Below, in pieces: positions 42,770 to 53,580 of a DNA stretch of 64,000 nucleotides. The stretch comes from Pontibacter sp. HSC-14F20 (GTDB lineage: Bacteria; Bacteroidota; Bacteroidia; Cytophagales; Hymenobacteraceae). The translations under genes were made by a program, and so were the position numbers. The notes under the pieces were generated by a model. The model had not been told where the DNA came from. It saw only the letters and a program-made list of their open reading frames with translations, and searched no databases. How positions within the stretch are numbered: the first letter of the stretch is position 1; every line of letters starts with the position of its first letter. The stretch covers positions 124,001 through 188,000 of the forward strand of contig NZ_JAHZTC010000007.1 in the NCBI RefSeq assembly GCF_019599265.1, read 5' to 3'.

Positions 42770-45700
42770 ATGAAATCCAACACTGCTTTCTCCACCTCGC
42801 AAAGGAGCGGTAATGTCTATGATGTTTTCAAAGTACTTTTGAAGACGCTGCCGCTACTGCTTATCTTTTGTGGAGGGTTCTTTCTGTCGCACGAGGCAAA
42901 TGCCCAGAGCCAGCTTACCCACAATTTCTCTACTCCGGCAGCCTTAAGTGGTTATTCAGCCTCCTGGCCCTGGAATACTACTGCCACCATCTCTGTCGGA
43001 GGTGTGGAATATGAGTTAACCCAAAGTGGTAATGGCAGCTGGGAGAACAGAGGCAATGGAGGCGCCAATAACAGTGCAAACCTTTATTACAGCACAGCGG
43101 CTACAACCCAGGTAACCATCAAACGCAAGGATAACCAGAATTTTAAGTTCTATGGTCTTTGGATGAGTTACGATTGCTTCGGCGGTAGTTATACACCGCC
43201 TCACTTAACTGTAACCTATACCGGGAGCAGTCTGCCGCAGGATAAATTTAATGAACGAAACCAGCAGGGGCTGGCGCTTTCAAAAAATGTGGAGGTTAGC
43301 TCAGTTACTCTTTTCTTTTCAGGACTTCATACCTTAAACCTCGACGACCTGGTTGTAGGGAATATTGGTGCACCCTTATCCAGTAATGCAAATCTATCAA
43401 ACCTGACTTTATCACAGGGTTCTTTGTCGCCGGCTTTTCAAGCCGGCACGACCGCTTACACAGCAAGCGTAGCCAATGCAGTAACTTCGGTTTCAGTTAC
43501 GCCTGTCAAGGCTGATGCTAATGCAACTGTTAGTGTAAACGGAACTGAGCTGACTAGTGGCGTTACTTCCATACCAGTTAATCTGTATGTTGGCGCCAAC
43601 ACTATAACTGTTTTAGTAAGGGCACAGGATGGTACGACCAAATCCTATACCGTTACAGTGACGCGGGCTGCTGCTCCACCGGTAGCACCTTCCACCCCCG
43701 ACCTGGCAAGCGCAAGCGATACAGGGCAGAGCAATAGCGATAACATCACCAACGATAACACGCCGACTTTTACCGGAACGGCAACTCCTAATACTACGAT
43801 TAAGCTATATGCTGGAAGTACCCTGGTGGGCACTTCCACTGCCAACTTCGCTGGTAACTGGTCAGTAACAAGCAGTACCCTGGCAGATGGAGCCCATACC
43901 ATTACGGCAAGAGCGGTAGATGGGGCAGGAAACGAAAGTCCGGCTTCAGCTGGCTTAAGTGTAACGATTGACACCACGGCGCCTGAAACCTATGTCACTG
44001 GTGGTCCTGCTTATCTAGATAACTCCCCTAACGCCACCTTTCATTTCTCGGGCGGCACGGATGCCTCTTTCTTTCAAGTAAGCGTGGATGGCAGTGCCTA
44101 TACCTCTGCCATCTCACCTTACACTTTGACGGGGCTGAGTGAAGGCACCCATACCTTTCAGGTGCGGGCTACGGACGTTGCCGGAAACGTGGACCCCACG
44201 CCATCCATCCAAAACTGGAAGAATGACCTGACGGCTCCAGTCGTAACTGCTATCACGCGCCAGAACCCTACGGAGGCTACCACCAACGCTAGCACTGTTA
44301 CCTACCTGCTTTCCTTCAGCGAGAGCGTTACTGGCGTGGATGCCAGGGATTTCTCCCCGACAGCTACTGGAACGGCAGCAGGTACCGTCTCAGGTGTAAG
44401 TGGATCGGGAAGCACATACATGGTAACTGTCTCCGACATTAGCGGGAGCGGCACGCTGCGCCTGGATGTAAAGGCAAGTGGTACCGACATTACGGATGCG
44501 GCCCTTAACAGACTCAGTGGTGGCTATACCTCGGGTCAGGTGTATACGGTAGGCGTGACACCGCTAACGGCCTCTATCACCTCACTGAGTCAGGTGAGTT
44601 GTAATGGCGGTGCCAATGGCCAGGCTACTGTAACGGCAGCTGGCGGACTGGCGCCTTATACCTATTCCTGGGGTACTGGTGGTGGAACTTCGCCAACGGC
44701 CACGATGCTTGCTGCAGGTAACTATACCGTTACCGTTAGAGATGCCCTGGGGAATACTGCCACGGCTGTTGCCAATATTATGCAGCCTAGCGCATTAGGA
44801 GCTACTGTTTCTAAGACCGATGCCATTTGCGCACCAACCGGGCAGGCAACTGTGGAGGCGTTCGGAGGAACCCCTGTCGGAGTAACCCCTGGCTATACCT
44901 ACTCCTGGAGCCCGTCCGGGCAGACTGGGCCAACAGCCACGGGATTACAGCCAGGTAACCATAGCGTGCTGGTAACAGATGCCAATGGCTGTACCATCTC
45001 CAGAACCTTTACCATCACGCAGCCTGCGCCAATGCTGGCCTTATCAACTTCTCAAACCAATGCTACCGCGTACGGTGCCGCAGATGGCACTGCCACTGTT
45101 GGCGTGGGAGGCGGCACTAGCCCCCACACTTACACCTGGAACACCACCCCTGTTCAGACGGGCCCCACGGCTAGAGGCTTGCGTGCCGGAACGTATACTG
45201 TCGTGGTGACGGACGCCAACCAGTGCACGGCAACGCGTGTTTTCACCATTACGGAGCCGGCAAAGACGGCCCCGGTGGCCAGCAACGATAGCTATAGCGT
45301 AAACCGGGGCCAAACCTTGACCGTGTCCGCCCCCGGCCTGCTCGCCAATGACACCGATGCCGAAGGGGCACCGCTGACCGCCGTGCTGGTAACTGGCCCG
45401 ACACAGGGCACACTGAGCCTGGATGCAAACGGAAGCTTTACCTATACCCACAATGGTTCCGCCTCCTCTTCAGACTCCTTCACCTACCAGATCTCTGACG
45501 GTGCTGCAGTGAGCAATACCGCCACCGTAACCATTTCGGTGCTTACGCCTTCTACTACCGTGGCATCCATTACCCTGCTGGACAGCAGCCCCACCAACGC
45601 AGGCACTCTGCGCTATGCCGTCACTTTTGCTGAACCGGTAACCGGTGTGGATGCCGCAGATTTCGACCTGACACCCACCGGTACTGCAGCCGCTACGATA

Positions 45701-48700
45701 GGGGTCGTAACTGGCTCTGGTACGAGCTATACGGTGCAGGTCAATGACGTGAGGGGAGACGGCTTCCTGCGCCTTGACTTTACTGGCCTGGCCGGGGTGA
45801 CGCCGAATGTGCGTGCCGCCTATACCTCCGGCCAGGCGTACCTCATCGATACAACGGCGCCTACCGCCTCCTTCTCCACTGTTCCTGCTGTCCTGACTAA
45901 TTCTAATTCCACTTATTTTAGATTTGGGAGCAACGAGACTGGCGATACCTTTCAAATAAGCTTAGATGGCAGCGCCTTTACCTCCGCTACCTCACCTCAT
46001 AATCTTATGGATATAAGCGAAGGCACGCACACCTTCCAGATGCGCGCAACAGATCAAGCCGGAAACGTAAGTCAGCCGGTCTCCCATACCTGGACGGTCG
46101 ACCTGACGGCACCGTTCGTATCGGGCATCACCCGCTTTAACCCTACAGAGGCCACCACCAGCGCCACAACGCTTATTTACCTGGTCACTTTCAGCGAGCG
46201 CGTGGCAGGCATAAATGCAGAGGATTTCGCTCTGACTCGTACGGGAACGGCAACAGGCACCATAGAACGTGTCATTTGGCGAGACAACAGGGTATTTGAG
46301 GTGGTCGTCAACAATGTGAGCGGAAGCGGCACCTTGCGTCTGGATGTAAAAGCGAGTGGTACAGGCATTACGGATTTGGCCAATAACGGGATCACTTCAG
46401 GTTATACCTCCGGCGAGGCGTATACCATAAATACCACCCCACCAGCCATTACCTCCGTTTCAGTGCCTGCTGCCGGTACGTACAGGGAGGCGCAGCAGCT
46501 GGACTTCACGGTGAACTTCAGTAAAGCTGTCATAGTAAATACCCCGGGCGGAACCCCAGCGATCGGCCTTACTATAGGCACAGCTTACCGTGAGGCGAAT
46601 TACGTGAGCGGCTCTGCCTCATCTGCACTGAGCTTCCGATACACCGTGCAGCCAGGCGATCTGGATACGGACGGCATCACGCTGTCTGCTGCCATTGCCC
46701 TGAACGACGGAACAATAACTGACGCCTTTGGCAACACGGCGGTCCTGACGCTGAGCGGGGTGTCTCCTACGGCTAATGTTTGGGTGGATGCCGTTGCGCC
46801 AACGTTGCAAACAGTCACCATTGCCTCGTCTAACAGCGACGTCACGAAAGCAAAAGCAGACGATATCGTCACGCTTCGCCTGGAAGCATCCGAGCCCATC
46901 GCCACGCCAACTGTGACCATGGCAGGACACACGGCTACGGTAACGGCCACTGCTGCCAATGCCTACACAGCCACCTATACCCTGACAGCGACTGATGCGG
47001 AGGGCACGGTTCCCTTTACCATCAACTATCAGGACCTGGCCGGAAACGCGGGCACAGCTGTCAGCGGCACCACCAATGGCAGCAGCGTTATCTTCGACAG
47101 AACATCGCCGACCGGAACGCTTGCCATCAACGGTGGGGCCACTCATACTGCTTCCCCGGAAGTTGCGCTGCGCCTTACAGCAACCGATGCGCTGACCGGT
47201 GTAGCCAGCATGCGCTTCTCCAACGATAACCTCACCTGGAGTGCCTGGCAGTCTTTTGCGGCAAACAAAACCTGGACCCTGCCTGCTGGCAACGGCAACC
47301 GCAAGGTATACGCGCAGTTGCGCGACGGAGCCGGCAACATCCGTCTGGTAGAGTCACAAATCATACTGGACAATGTGCCGCTCATGCTCACTCTTTCCAG
47401 TGGTGTGGGGGCGGCCACTTACCAGCCATTTGAAGTACTCTTCACGTTCAGTAAAGCCGTAACCGGTTTCTCACTTGCAGATCTGATAGTGACGAATGCG
47501 ACGGCTTCCAACCTGATGACCGCAGACAATAAGGTATACAAGGCAACGATAACGCCTTCCTCCGAAGGAGAAGTAAAAGTAAGCGTAGCAGCCGGTGCAG
47601 CAATTGATATAGCGGGAAATGGCAATACAGCCTCTAATACCATCAGTACCCTGTATGACAATACAGGACCGACGCTGGTAGTTGCTACCACAGCTCCGAA
47701 CCCGACCAACGCTCCTTTTGACGTGAGCTTCACTTTTGCTGAGGAAGTGAGCGGCTTTGACCTGGCGGATATTATCGTAGCAAACGGTACGGCTTCCAAC
47801 CTGACTGTAACAGACGGCAGGCGCTACAGTGCGCGTATCACGCCGGCAGCAAGCGGTGAGGTAGCCGTGAGCGTGGCAGCAGAAAAAGCGCAGGACGCAG
47901 CCGGCAACAACAATACCGCTTCCAATATTCTGAAGGTGCGTTACGATGCCGAGAGGCCGACGGTAATGCTGTCTACAAGCGCAACAGATCCTACCAATGC
48001 ACCCTTTACGCTTACCATTCGCTTCAGCAAAGAGGTGACCGGTTTTACAGTGGAAGATCTGGAAGTATCCAATGGACTTGCCTCCGCCTTTACCAGTGTG
48101 TCTGCACAGGAATATACAGCCCTGATTACGCCCCAGGCAAACGGAGCAGTGATCATTAACATGCTGGAGGACGTAGCCTGGGATAGAACAGGAAACGGAA
48201 ATAAAGCTGCTTCCGCCTTCTGGTTGTTTTTCGACCAGACCCGACCTACCGTAGCCCTCGCTTCGCCGGCGCCGGCTACTGTGAATGGTGCGTTTGATTT
48301 AACCATTAAGTTCAGCGAACCGGTAATAGGCTTTGCCGAAACAGGTATAGCCCTTGTAAACGGAACAACCTCCCGTCTGGTGGCCATGTCTGCCGATGAG
48401 TATACGGCACGCATTACCCCGCTTGCAGACGGGGAGGTGAAGGTACAGATAAGGAACAATGCAGCGCTTGACTCGGCTGGCAATCAGAACCTGGCTTCTG
48501 CCGAGCTAACCCGGCGCTACGACGGCACAAGACCACGGGTAACAGTAACAAGCACCGCTACCAATCCTGTAAATGAAGCCTTTACGGCACAGTTTGCCTT
48601 TACAGAAGCAGTGGCAGACTTTGATTTAACGGACGTGAACGTTACAAACGGAGCAGTTTCTGATTTTGTAAAAGTGAGTGCCACCGCCTACACTGCTCTA

Positions 48701-51700
48701 ATTACACCTGCCTCAAACGGCGAAGTAACCGTTGCGGTGGCAGCGGGCAAAGCCAGGGACGTGGCAGGCAATGATAACCTGGCTTCCAACGTACTCAAAT
48801 TAAACTTTGATACAGACAAACCTACCTTGCTACTCGCTTCTTCGGCACCGGCTGCAGTAAATGCGCCATTCAGCGTGACCTTCAGCTTCAGCAAGGAGGT
48901 TAGTGGTTTCGAGATAGGTGACATTTCCCTTATCAATGGCACGGCGGCTGATTTTGCGGTAGTCAATCCGAAAACTTATACCGTACGGGTTATACCTGCT
49001 GCGGAGGGAGAAGTGCAGGTAAGCGTGGCAGCCGATAAGGCCCGGGACGCGGCCGGCAACGGCAGCGGCGCCTCCAATATTCTGACGCGCCGCTACGATA
49101 CCTTGCGACCAGCTGTGGTACTCAGTACGGGCGCTCCGGATCCTGTCAACAGTGCATTCTCCATTAATATCGAGTTTAGTGAAGACGTTGCAGGATTTGC
49201 GGCTGCAGGTATAGCCGTTACCAACGGCACACTCACCCGGTTCAGCCAGGTTGACGGGCGGCGATACAGTGCGCTGGTAACCCCTGCGGCAACTGGTGAG
49301 GTAGCAGTTCAGGTACCTGCCAACGCAGCGACGGATGTGGCCTCAAACGCCAACTTGCCTTCTAACACACTCACCCGGGTATATGATGCTGTTCGTCCTG
49401 CCGTCGTGCTGGCAACCGCTGCTCCAGACCCGATAAACAGGTCTTTCCAGGTAAGCATAACGTTTACCGAGCCCGTGACAGGTTTTACAGCGCAGGATAT
49501 AACGGTATCAAACGCCACACTCTCAGGTCTGACGACAGCAGATAACAAGTTGTATACCATCGAGGTAAGCCCTGCGGCAGACGGACTGGTGATACTTTCG
49601 GTGCCTGTCGGTGTAGCGCAGGACGCAGCTGGAAACGATAATACTGCTTCTGAAGCTCTGACCAGAACCTTCAACACCACCAGACCATCACTTGCCCTGT
49701 CTACCAACGCCACCAACCCGACCAATGCTGCATTTGAGGTGACCTTCACTTTCAGCACGGCAGTGAGCGGATTCGAAGTGAGCGATATTGCAGTGAGCAA
49801 CGGAGCAGCTTCTGCCTTTGCGCAAGTGTCAGCGCAGGTATACACGGCCCGCATCACACCAGGTGCCGAGGGTGAAGTGATCATTAACGTGGCCGAAAAT
49901 GTAGCCCGCGATGCTGCCGGTAATGGCAGTACAGCGGCCACAGCCCTGAAACTGAACATTGACAAGACACAACCAACCGTTGTGCTGGCCTCCGGTGCAC
50001 CTGAGAGGCTGAATGCAGCCTTTGAAGTAACTGTCGTGTTCAGCGAAGCGGTAACCGGATTTACAGCCGATGATGTAACGGTTGTCAATGGTACGGTGAC
50101 AGATTTCTCTGTGGCGGGTGACAAGGAGTATACCCTGCAGATCACGCCGCAAACGAACGGGGAGGTGCGTGTATCGCTTGCTGCCGGAGTGGCGCAGGAT
50201 GCAGCCGGTAACCTGAACCTTGTGTCAGAACGCCTCATCCGGTTCTATAACAATACAAGGCCAACAGTGGAAGTGGCAACAGCAGTGACCAGCCCTGTCA
50301 ATGCCGCCTTTACAGTGCGCTTCACCTTCTCCGGGGCAGTGGAAAGCTTTGAGCTGGCCAACATCACGGTAGAAAACGGAAGAGTTTCCAACTTGACAAA
50401 GGAAAGCGCTACGGTTTACACCGCCCTCGTGACGCCATCCGCAACTGGTGTGGTGACAGTCGCCGTTCCTGAGAACGTGACACAGGATGTTTTCGGTAAC
50501 GGAAATATGCTGTCCAACCGACTGCAGGTAAGCTACGATGTGAGCCAACCAGTGCTGGTGCTGTCGACAAGCGCGGCAGATGTGATGAAGGCCCCATTTG
50601 AAGTGACCTTTACCTTCAGCAAGGCCGTGACAGGCTTTGAGCTGGGGGATATCACAGTAACCAACGGTTCGGTCTCAGCCCTGAAAGCGGTAAGCTCGTC
50701 CGTGTACACGGCCCTGGTAACGCCGCTGGCCGACGGTGAAGTAAGTATAGCCGTAGCTGGTGATGTGGCCCGCGATGCTGCCGGAAACGGCAACCAGGAG
50801 GCCAGCGTCTTAACCAGAGTATACGACGCCACAAGACCAACCCTGGTTCTGAGCACAGAAGCGAAAAGCCCGGTCAATGCTGCTTTTGAGGTTGTATTAA
50901 CCTTTAGCGAGCCGGTTTCCGGTTTCTCTCTGGAAGATATCTCAGTAGAAGGCGGGACTATAGCCGGGCTGTCTCCTTCCGAAGCAGGCAAGGTATACAC
51001 GGCTACGATTACGCCATCTGCTGAAGGGGAAGTTGCTATAGAAGTTGCTGCGGATGTGGTACAGGATAGAGCCGGTAACGGAAATCTGGCCTCTGATGTG
51101 CTGCGCCTGCAGTATGACAAATCCCGTCCGGCGGTTACGCTTGCCACCACTGCTCCGGCCCTGACCAATGCCGCTATTCCACTGACGATTGAGTTCAGTG
51201 AGCCGGTAACGGGCTTTGCCTTAGCCGATATCACGGTAACCAACGGTGCAGCCACTGACCTTACCAAAGTGAGCGAAACAAGGTATTACGCCCTGGTGAC
51301 ACCGGCCGTTGACGGAGCGGTAAGTATAGCCGTTGCCGAAAATAAAGTAGCTGATGCTGCAGCAAACGGTAACACAGCCTCTAACCTGCTGAGCCTGACT
51401 TACGACGCTACAGCACCTGCCGGCTACGCTGTAGCCTGGAGCGCTGCGCGTGTGGATGTGTCGAACCTGGAGGCTATTGCGCTATTGCTTAGCGGAGCTG
51501 AGCCGGGTACCACCTATACCTACCAGATTACCAGTGGTCAGGAAAGTACAGTAGTATCAGGTACGGGAGAGGTAACAGAGGAGAGCTTCGATATTGCAAA
51601 CCTTGACCTGGAAAAACTGCAGGATGGCACATTGACCGTGCGGCTATACCTAACGGATAAGGCCGGAAACAAGGGCGGTGAAGTAACGGCACAGATCGTT

Positions 51701-52546
51701 AAAATTACCCGCAACATCGCTTCCGTAACAGCACCCGACATGATCGAAGTGCCAATCCGAACTACTTTTGCGCAGGTTCCGCTGCCAGCCACTGTTGGTG
51801 TTTCCTACTCTAACGGTGAGACTGCGCAAGTGAAAGTACGCTGGGAAGCCGGTGACTACAACGGCCTTGTGGCCGGACCTTATGTACTGACAGGTATACT
51901 GGAACTGGAAGAGATGACCACCAACCTGGAGAATCTGACAGCTACAGTGACCGTGGAAGTGCAGCCCAACAAAGTGCCGACCGCACTGGCTTTCAGCGCC
52001 ACCACCTTCAAACCGGAAGCTACGGCAGACGAGGTGATCGGCACGCTCTCTACCACCGACCCTGATGACACGGAGTTTGTCTACAGCCTGGCAAGTGGTG
52101 AGGGGGACACGCACAACGCGCTCTTCGAAGTTCGCGGCGACCAGGTATACCTGAAGTCAAACAAGGGCCTGTCGGGTATGACCACCTTCACCATTCGCGT
52201 GCGCAGCACCGACCCCTACGCAAACACGATCGAGCGGGCCTTCACCCTCACCAAGGAGGCGTACGACCGCACAGTGGACCAACTCAAGATCGTTAACGCC
52301 TTCTCACCAAACGGCGACGGCATCAACGATAACTGGACCATTCCGGAACTGCGCTTCTACAACGAGGTCTACATCCAGGTGTTTGACCGCTCAGGTGTGC
52401 GCGTGTTTGAGACAAACAACCCGGAGAAGGGCTGGGACGGACGCGGTCCGAACGGGCAGATCCTCAAGGGTGGCTACCTCTTCACGGTGGAAGTGAAGGA
52501 CATCAATTGGGTGAAGCGCGGGGTGGTGACCATCCTGGGTAAATAA
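42770..52546 (+). CDS. Giant T9SS-exported adhesin with 14 tandem Ig-like repeats and SprB repeats
   Basis: The 3258-residue protein has a long signal region (to about residue 46, ending ANAQ), an N-terminal beta domain (about 50-200), a cadherin-like beta-sandwich (about 204-300), Ig-like domains of the Bap type (for example about 307-404), two or three SprB-type repeats (about 597-832; NYTVTVRDALGN, HSVLVTDANGC, TYTVVVTDANQC), a LLANDTDAEG-type domain (834-924), more Ig-like domains, 14 repeats of about 96 residues (1539-2883), a bacterial Ig group 4 domain (about 2977-3066), a cadherin-like domain and a C-terminal CHU_C/gliding-type sorting domain (SPNGDGINDNW...FDRSGVRVF...GWDGRGPNGQILKGGYLF). 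It should be exported by T9SS and held at the cell surface for adhesion or gliding. It heads a three-gene operon. Confidence 0.93.
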   Translation: MKSNTAFSTSQRSGNVYDVFKVLLKTLPLLLIFCGGFFLSHEANAQSQLTHNFSTPAALSGYSASWPWNTTATISVGGVEYELTQSGNGSWENRGNGGANNSANLYYSTAATTQVTIKRKDNQNFKFYGLWMSYDCFGGSYTPPHLTVTYTGSSLPQDKFNERNQQGLALSKNVEVSSVTLFFSGLHTLNLDDLVVGNIGAPLSSNANLSNLTLSQGSLSPAFQAGTTAYTASVANAVTSVSVTPVKADANATVSVNGTELTSGVTSIPVNLYVGANTITVLVRAQDGTTKSYTVTVTRAAAPPVAPSTPDLASASDTGQSNSDNITNDNTPTFTGTATPNTTIKLYAGSTLVGTSTANFAGNWSVTSSTLADGAHTITARAVDGAGNESPASAGLSVTIDTTAPETYVTGGPAYLDNSPNATFHFSGGTDASFFQVSVDGSAYTSAISPYTLTGLSEGTHTFQVRATDVAGNVDPTPSIQNWKNDLTAPVVTAITRQNPTEATTNASTVTYLLSFSESVTGVDARDFSPTATGTAAGTVSGVSGSGSTYMVTVSDISGSGTLRLDVKASGTDITDAALNRLSGGYTSGQVYTVGVTPLTASITSLSQVSCNGGANGQATVTAAGGLAPYTYSWGTGGGTSPTATMLAAGNYTVTVRDALGNTATAVANIMQPSALGATVSKTDAICAPTGQATVEAFGGTPVGVTPGYTYSWSPSGQTGPTATGLQPGNHSVLVTDANGCTISRTFTITQPAPMLALSTSQTNATAYGAADGTATVGVGGGTSPHTYTWNTTPVQTGPTARGLRAGTYTVVVTDANQCTATRVFTITEPAKTAPVASNDSYSVNRGQTLTVSAPGLLANDTDAEGAPLTAVLVTGPTQGTLSLDANGSFTYTHNGSASSSDSFTYQISDGAAVSNTATVTISVLTPSTTVASITLLDSSPTNAGTLRYAVTFAEPVTGVDAADFDLTPTGTAAATIGVVTGSGTSYTVQVNDVRGDGFLRLDFTGLAGVTPNVRAAYTSGQAYLIDTTAPTASFSTVPAVLTNSNSTYFRFGSNETGDTFQISLDGSAFTSATSPHNLMDISEGTHTFQMRATDQAGNVSQPVSHTWTVDLTAPFVSGITRFNPTEATTSATTLIYLVTFSERVAGINAEDFALTRTGTATGTIERVIWRDNRVFEVVVNNVSGSGTLRLDVKASGTGITDLANNGITSGYTSGEAYTINTTPPAITSVSVPAAGTYREAQQLDFTVNFSKAVIVNTPGGTPAIGLTIGTAYREANYVSGSASSALSFRYTVQPGDLDTDGITLSAAIALNDGTITDAFGNTAVLTLSGVSPTANVWVDAVAPTLQTVTIASSNSDVTKAKADDIVTLRLEASEPIATPTVTMAGHTATVTATAANAYTATYTLTATDAEGTVPFTINYQDLAGNAGTAVSGTTNGSSVIFDRTSPTGTLAINGGATHTASPEVALRLTATDALTGVASMRFSNDNLTWSAWQSFAANKTWTLPAGNGNRKVYAQLRDGAGNIRLVESQIILDNVPLMLTLSSGVGAATYQPFEVLFTFSKAVTGFSLADLIVTNATASNLMTADNKVYKATITPSSEGEVKVSVAAGAAIDIAGNGNTASNTISTLYDNTGPTLVVATTAPNPTNAPFDVSFTFAEEVSGFDLADIIVANGTASNLTVTDGRRYSARITPAASGEVAVSVAAEKAQDAAGNNNTASNILKVRYDAERPTVMLSTSATDPTNAPFTLTIRFSKEVTGFTVEDLEVSNGLASAFTSVSAQEYTALITPQANGAVIINMLEDVAWDRTGNGNKAASAFWLFFDQTRPTVALASPAPATVNGAFDLTIKFSEPVIGFAETGIALVNGTTSRLVAMSADEYTARITPLADGEVKVQIRNNAALDSAGNQNLASAELTRRYDGTRPRVTVTSTATNPVNEAFTAQFAFTEAVADFDLTDVNVTNGAVSDFVKVSATAYTALITPASNGEVTVAVAAGKARDVAGNDNLASNVLKLNFDTDKPTLLLASSAPAAVNAPFSVTFSFSKEVSGFEIGDISLINGTAADFAVVNPKTYTVRVIPAAEGEVQVSVAADKARDAAGNGSGASNILTRRYDTLRPAVVLSTGAPDPVNSAFSINIEFSEDVAGFAAAGIAVTNGTLTRFSQVDGRRYSALVTPAATGEVAVQVPANAATDVASNANLPSNTLTRVYDAVRPAVVLATAAPDPINRSFQVSITFTEPVTGFTAQDITVSNATLSGLTTADNKLYTIEVSPAADGLVILSVPVGVAQDAAGNDNTASEALTRTFNTTRPSLALSTNATNPTNAAFEVTFTFSTAVSGFEVSDIAVSNGAASAFAQVSAQVYTARITPGAEGEVIINVAENVARDAAGNGSTAATALKLNIDKTQPTVVLASGAPERLNAAFEVTVVFSEAVTGFTADDVTVVNGTVTDFSVAGDKEYTLQITPQTNGEVRVSLAAGVAQDAAGNLNLVSERLIRFYNNTRPTVEVATAVTSPVNAAFTVRFTFSGAVESFELANITVENGRVSNLTKESATVYTALVTPSATGVVTVAVPENVTQDVFGNGNMLSNRLQVSYDVSQPVLVLSTSAADVMKAPFEVTFTFSKAVTGFELGDITVTNGSVSALKAVSSSVYTALVTPLADGEVSIAVAGDVARDAAGNGNQEASVLTRVYDATRPTLVLSTEAKSPVNAAFEVVLTFSEPVSGFSLEDISVEGGTIAGLSPSEAGKVYTATITPSAEGEVAIEVAADVVQDRAGNGNLASDVLRLQYDKSRPAVTLATTAPALTNAAIPLTIEFSEPVTGFALADITVTNGAATDLTKVSETRYYALVTPAVDGAVSIAVAENKVADAAANGNTASNLLSLTYDATAPAGYAVAWSAARVDVSNLEAIALLLSGAEPGTTYTYQITSGQESTVVSGTGEVTEESFDIANLDLEKLQDGTLTVRLYLTDKAGNKGGEVTAQIVKITRNIASVTAPDMIEVPIRTTFAQVPLPATVGVSYSNGETAQVKVRWEAGDYNGLVAGPYVLTGILELEEMTTNLENLTATVTVEVQPNKVPTALAFSATTFKPEATADEVIGTLSTTDPDDTEFVYSLASGEGDTHNALFEVRGDQVYLKSNKGLSGMTTFTIRVRSTDPYANTIERAFTLTKEAYDRTVDQLKIVNAFSPNGDGINDNWTIPELRFYNEVYIQVFDRSGVRVFETNNPEKGWDGRGPNGQILKGGYLFTVEVKDINWVKRGVVTILGK
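47384..51418 (+). repeat. Fourteen tandem 288-bp units coding 96-residue Ig-like repeats
   Basis: Fourteen units fill 4035 bases (14 x 288 = 4032; unit 13 has one extra codon). Consensus features are a start RP-x-V-x-LST, NAAF-x-V-x-FTFS-x-V-x-GF, a middle DI-x-V-x-NG, YTA-x-ITP-x-x-GEV, and DAAGN-x-N-x-AS before the last strand YDxxRP. The units are diverged at both DNA and protein level, so they are old duplications, not recent amplification. They match Bacteroidota Bap-like Ig repeats (Big_12-like). Confidence 0.9.
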
Positions 52547-52572
52547 GTCGGCAACGCAAGAGATTCTTTGAA

Positions 52573-53568
52573 ATGAAAAAGTTAATTCTATCCCTATTAT
52601 TAGTTGCTTCTGTGCTGGGCGCAAAGGCCCAGAACAGAAAGCACATTGCCAACTTCCAGCTGTTTCAGCACTATTACAACCCTTCGCTGACAGGCTATGA
52701 GGGCTCCATGCTCAAGGGCTTCCACCGCAACCAGTGGACGGGCTTTGAGGGGGCTCCCAGAACCTACTTTGCCTCGGCCGAGCTGGATCTGGCAGACCTG
52801 TCGGGCTGGCAGCAAAACGATGTGCTCAAAACAAAGCAGCTCGATTTTTTTGACCGCCAGGCCGGTGCCCGCCATGCTTTCGGCGTGAGCGTGCTGCAGG
52901 ATACCTTCGGTCCTTTCTCGGAAAGCCAGGTGCACCTGGGCTATGCTTCCCGCGTGCGGCTATCGGAAAAACTGAGCCTGCGCTGGGGGGGCGCCCTTAC
53001 CTACAGCGCCCAGCGCCTGGATGGCAACAGCCTGACGGTAGACAACGAAAATGATCCGGAGTTTCAGGGCGTGCTGGGCCAGCGTTTGCGCCAGGGCAAG
53101 CTCGACCTGAACCTGGGCTGGACGCTGACGGCCGATAAGTTCTACTTTGGCTATGCCATGCAGGACGTGACCAAAGGCGGTATTGTGTCGGGCGGAGATG
53201 AATTTCTGCAGGACCTCTATACCCGCAAGCACCTGCTGCAGGCAGGCTACCGCACGGCCCTCTCTGATCAGTTCGGGCTCGTGGCCAATGCCATGCTGCA
53301 ATATGATGACCAGCTCAAGGAGAGCGCCGAACTGCAACTCAAGGCTGTGTACCAGAACATGCTCTGGCTTGGGGGCAGCTACCGCCAGGACATGGCCTGG
53401 AGCGCCACTGCCGGTTTGCGCCTGGATCAGTTCCGCATCGGTTATGCCTACGAGATTCCGGTGCAGAATGCCCGGCACGTGAGCCGGAGTACCAACGAGA
53501 TCTCCCTGACCTATAACCTGATCCCGGTGAAGTATCCGAAATACGGAAGACAAGTGACAATCTGGTAA
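52573..53568 (+). CDS. PorP/SprF-family T9SS outer-membrane protein
   Basis: The 331-residue protein has a signal peptide ending LGAKAQ and the PorP/SprF start QHYYNPSLTGYEG followed by FHRNQWTGFEGAPRTYF. Beta strands fill the rest. SprF-like partners are encoded next to the T9SS adhesin they help to export or anchor, and this gene follows the giant adhesin by 26 bases. It should be the dedicated outer-membrane partner of that adhesin. The core T9SS genes are not in the window. Confidence 0.93.
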   Translation: MKKLILSLLLVASVLGAKAQNRKHIANFQLFQHYYNPSLTGYEGSMLKGFHRNQWTGFEGAPRTYFASAELDLADLSGWQQNDVLKTKQLDFFDRQAGARHAFGVSVLQDTFGPFSESQVHLGYASRVRLSEKLSLRWGGALTYSAQRLDGNSLTVDNENDPEFQGVLGQRLRQGKLDLNLGWTLTADKFYFGYAMQDVTKGGIVSGGDEFLQDLYTRKHLLQAGYRTALSDQFGLVANAMLQYDDQLKESAELQLKAVYQNMLWLGGSYRQDMAWSATAGLRLDQFRIGYAYEIPVQNARHVSRSTNEISLTYNLIPVKYPKYGRQVTIW

Positions 53569-53580
53569 AGCAAAGAGAAC

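Noticed and set aside
47384..51418. CRISPR-like array in the adhesin gene
   Set aside because: The units are 288-bp coding repeats without short constant repeats and spacers; they encode Ig-like domains.
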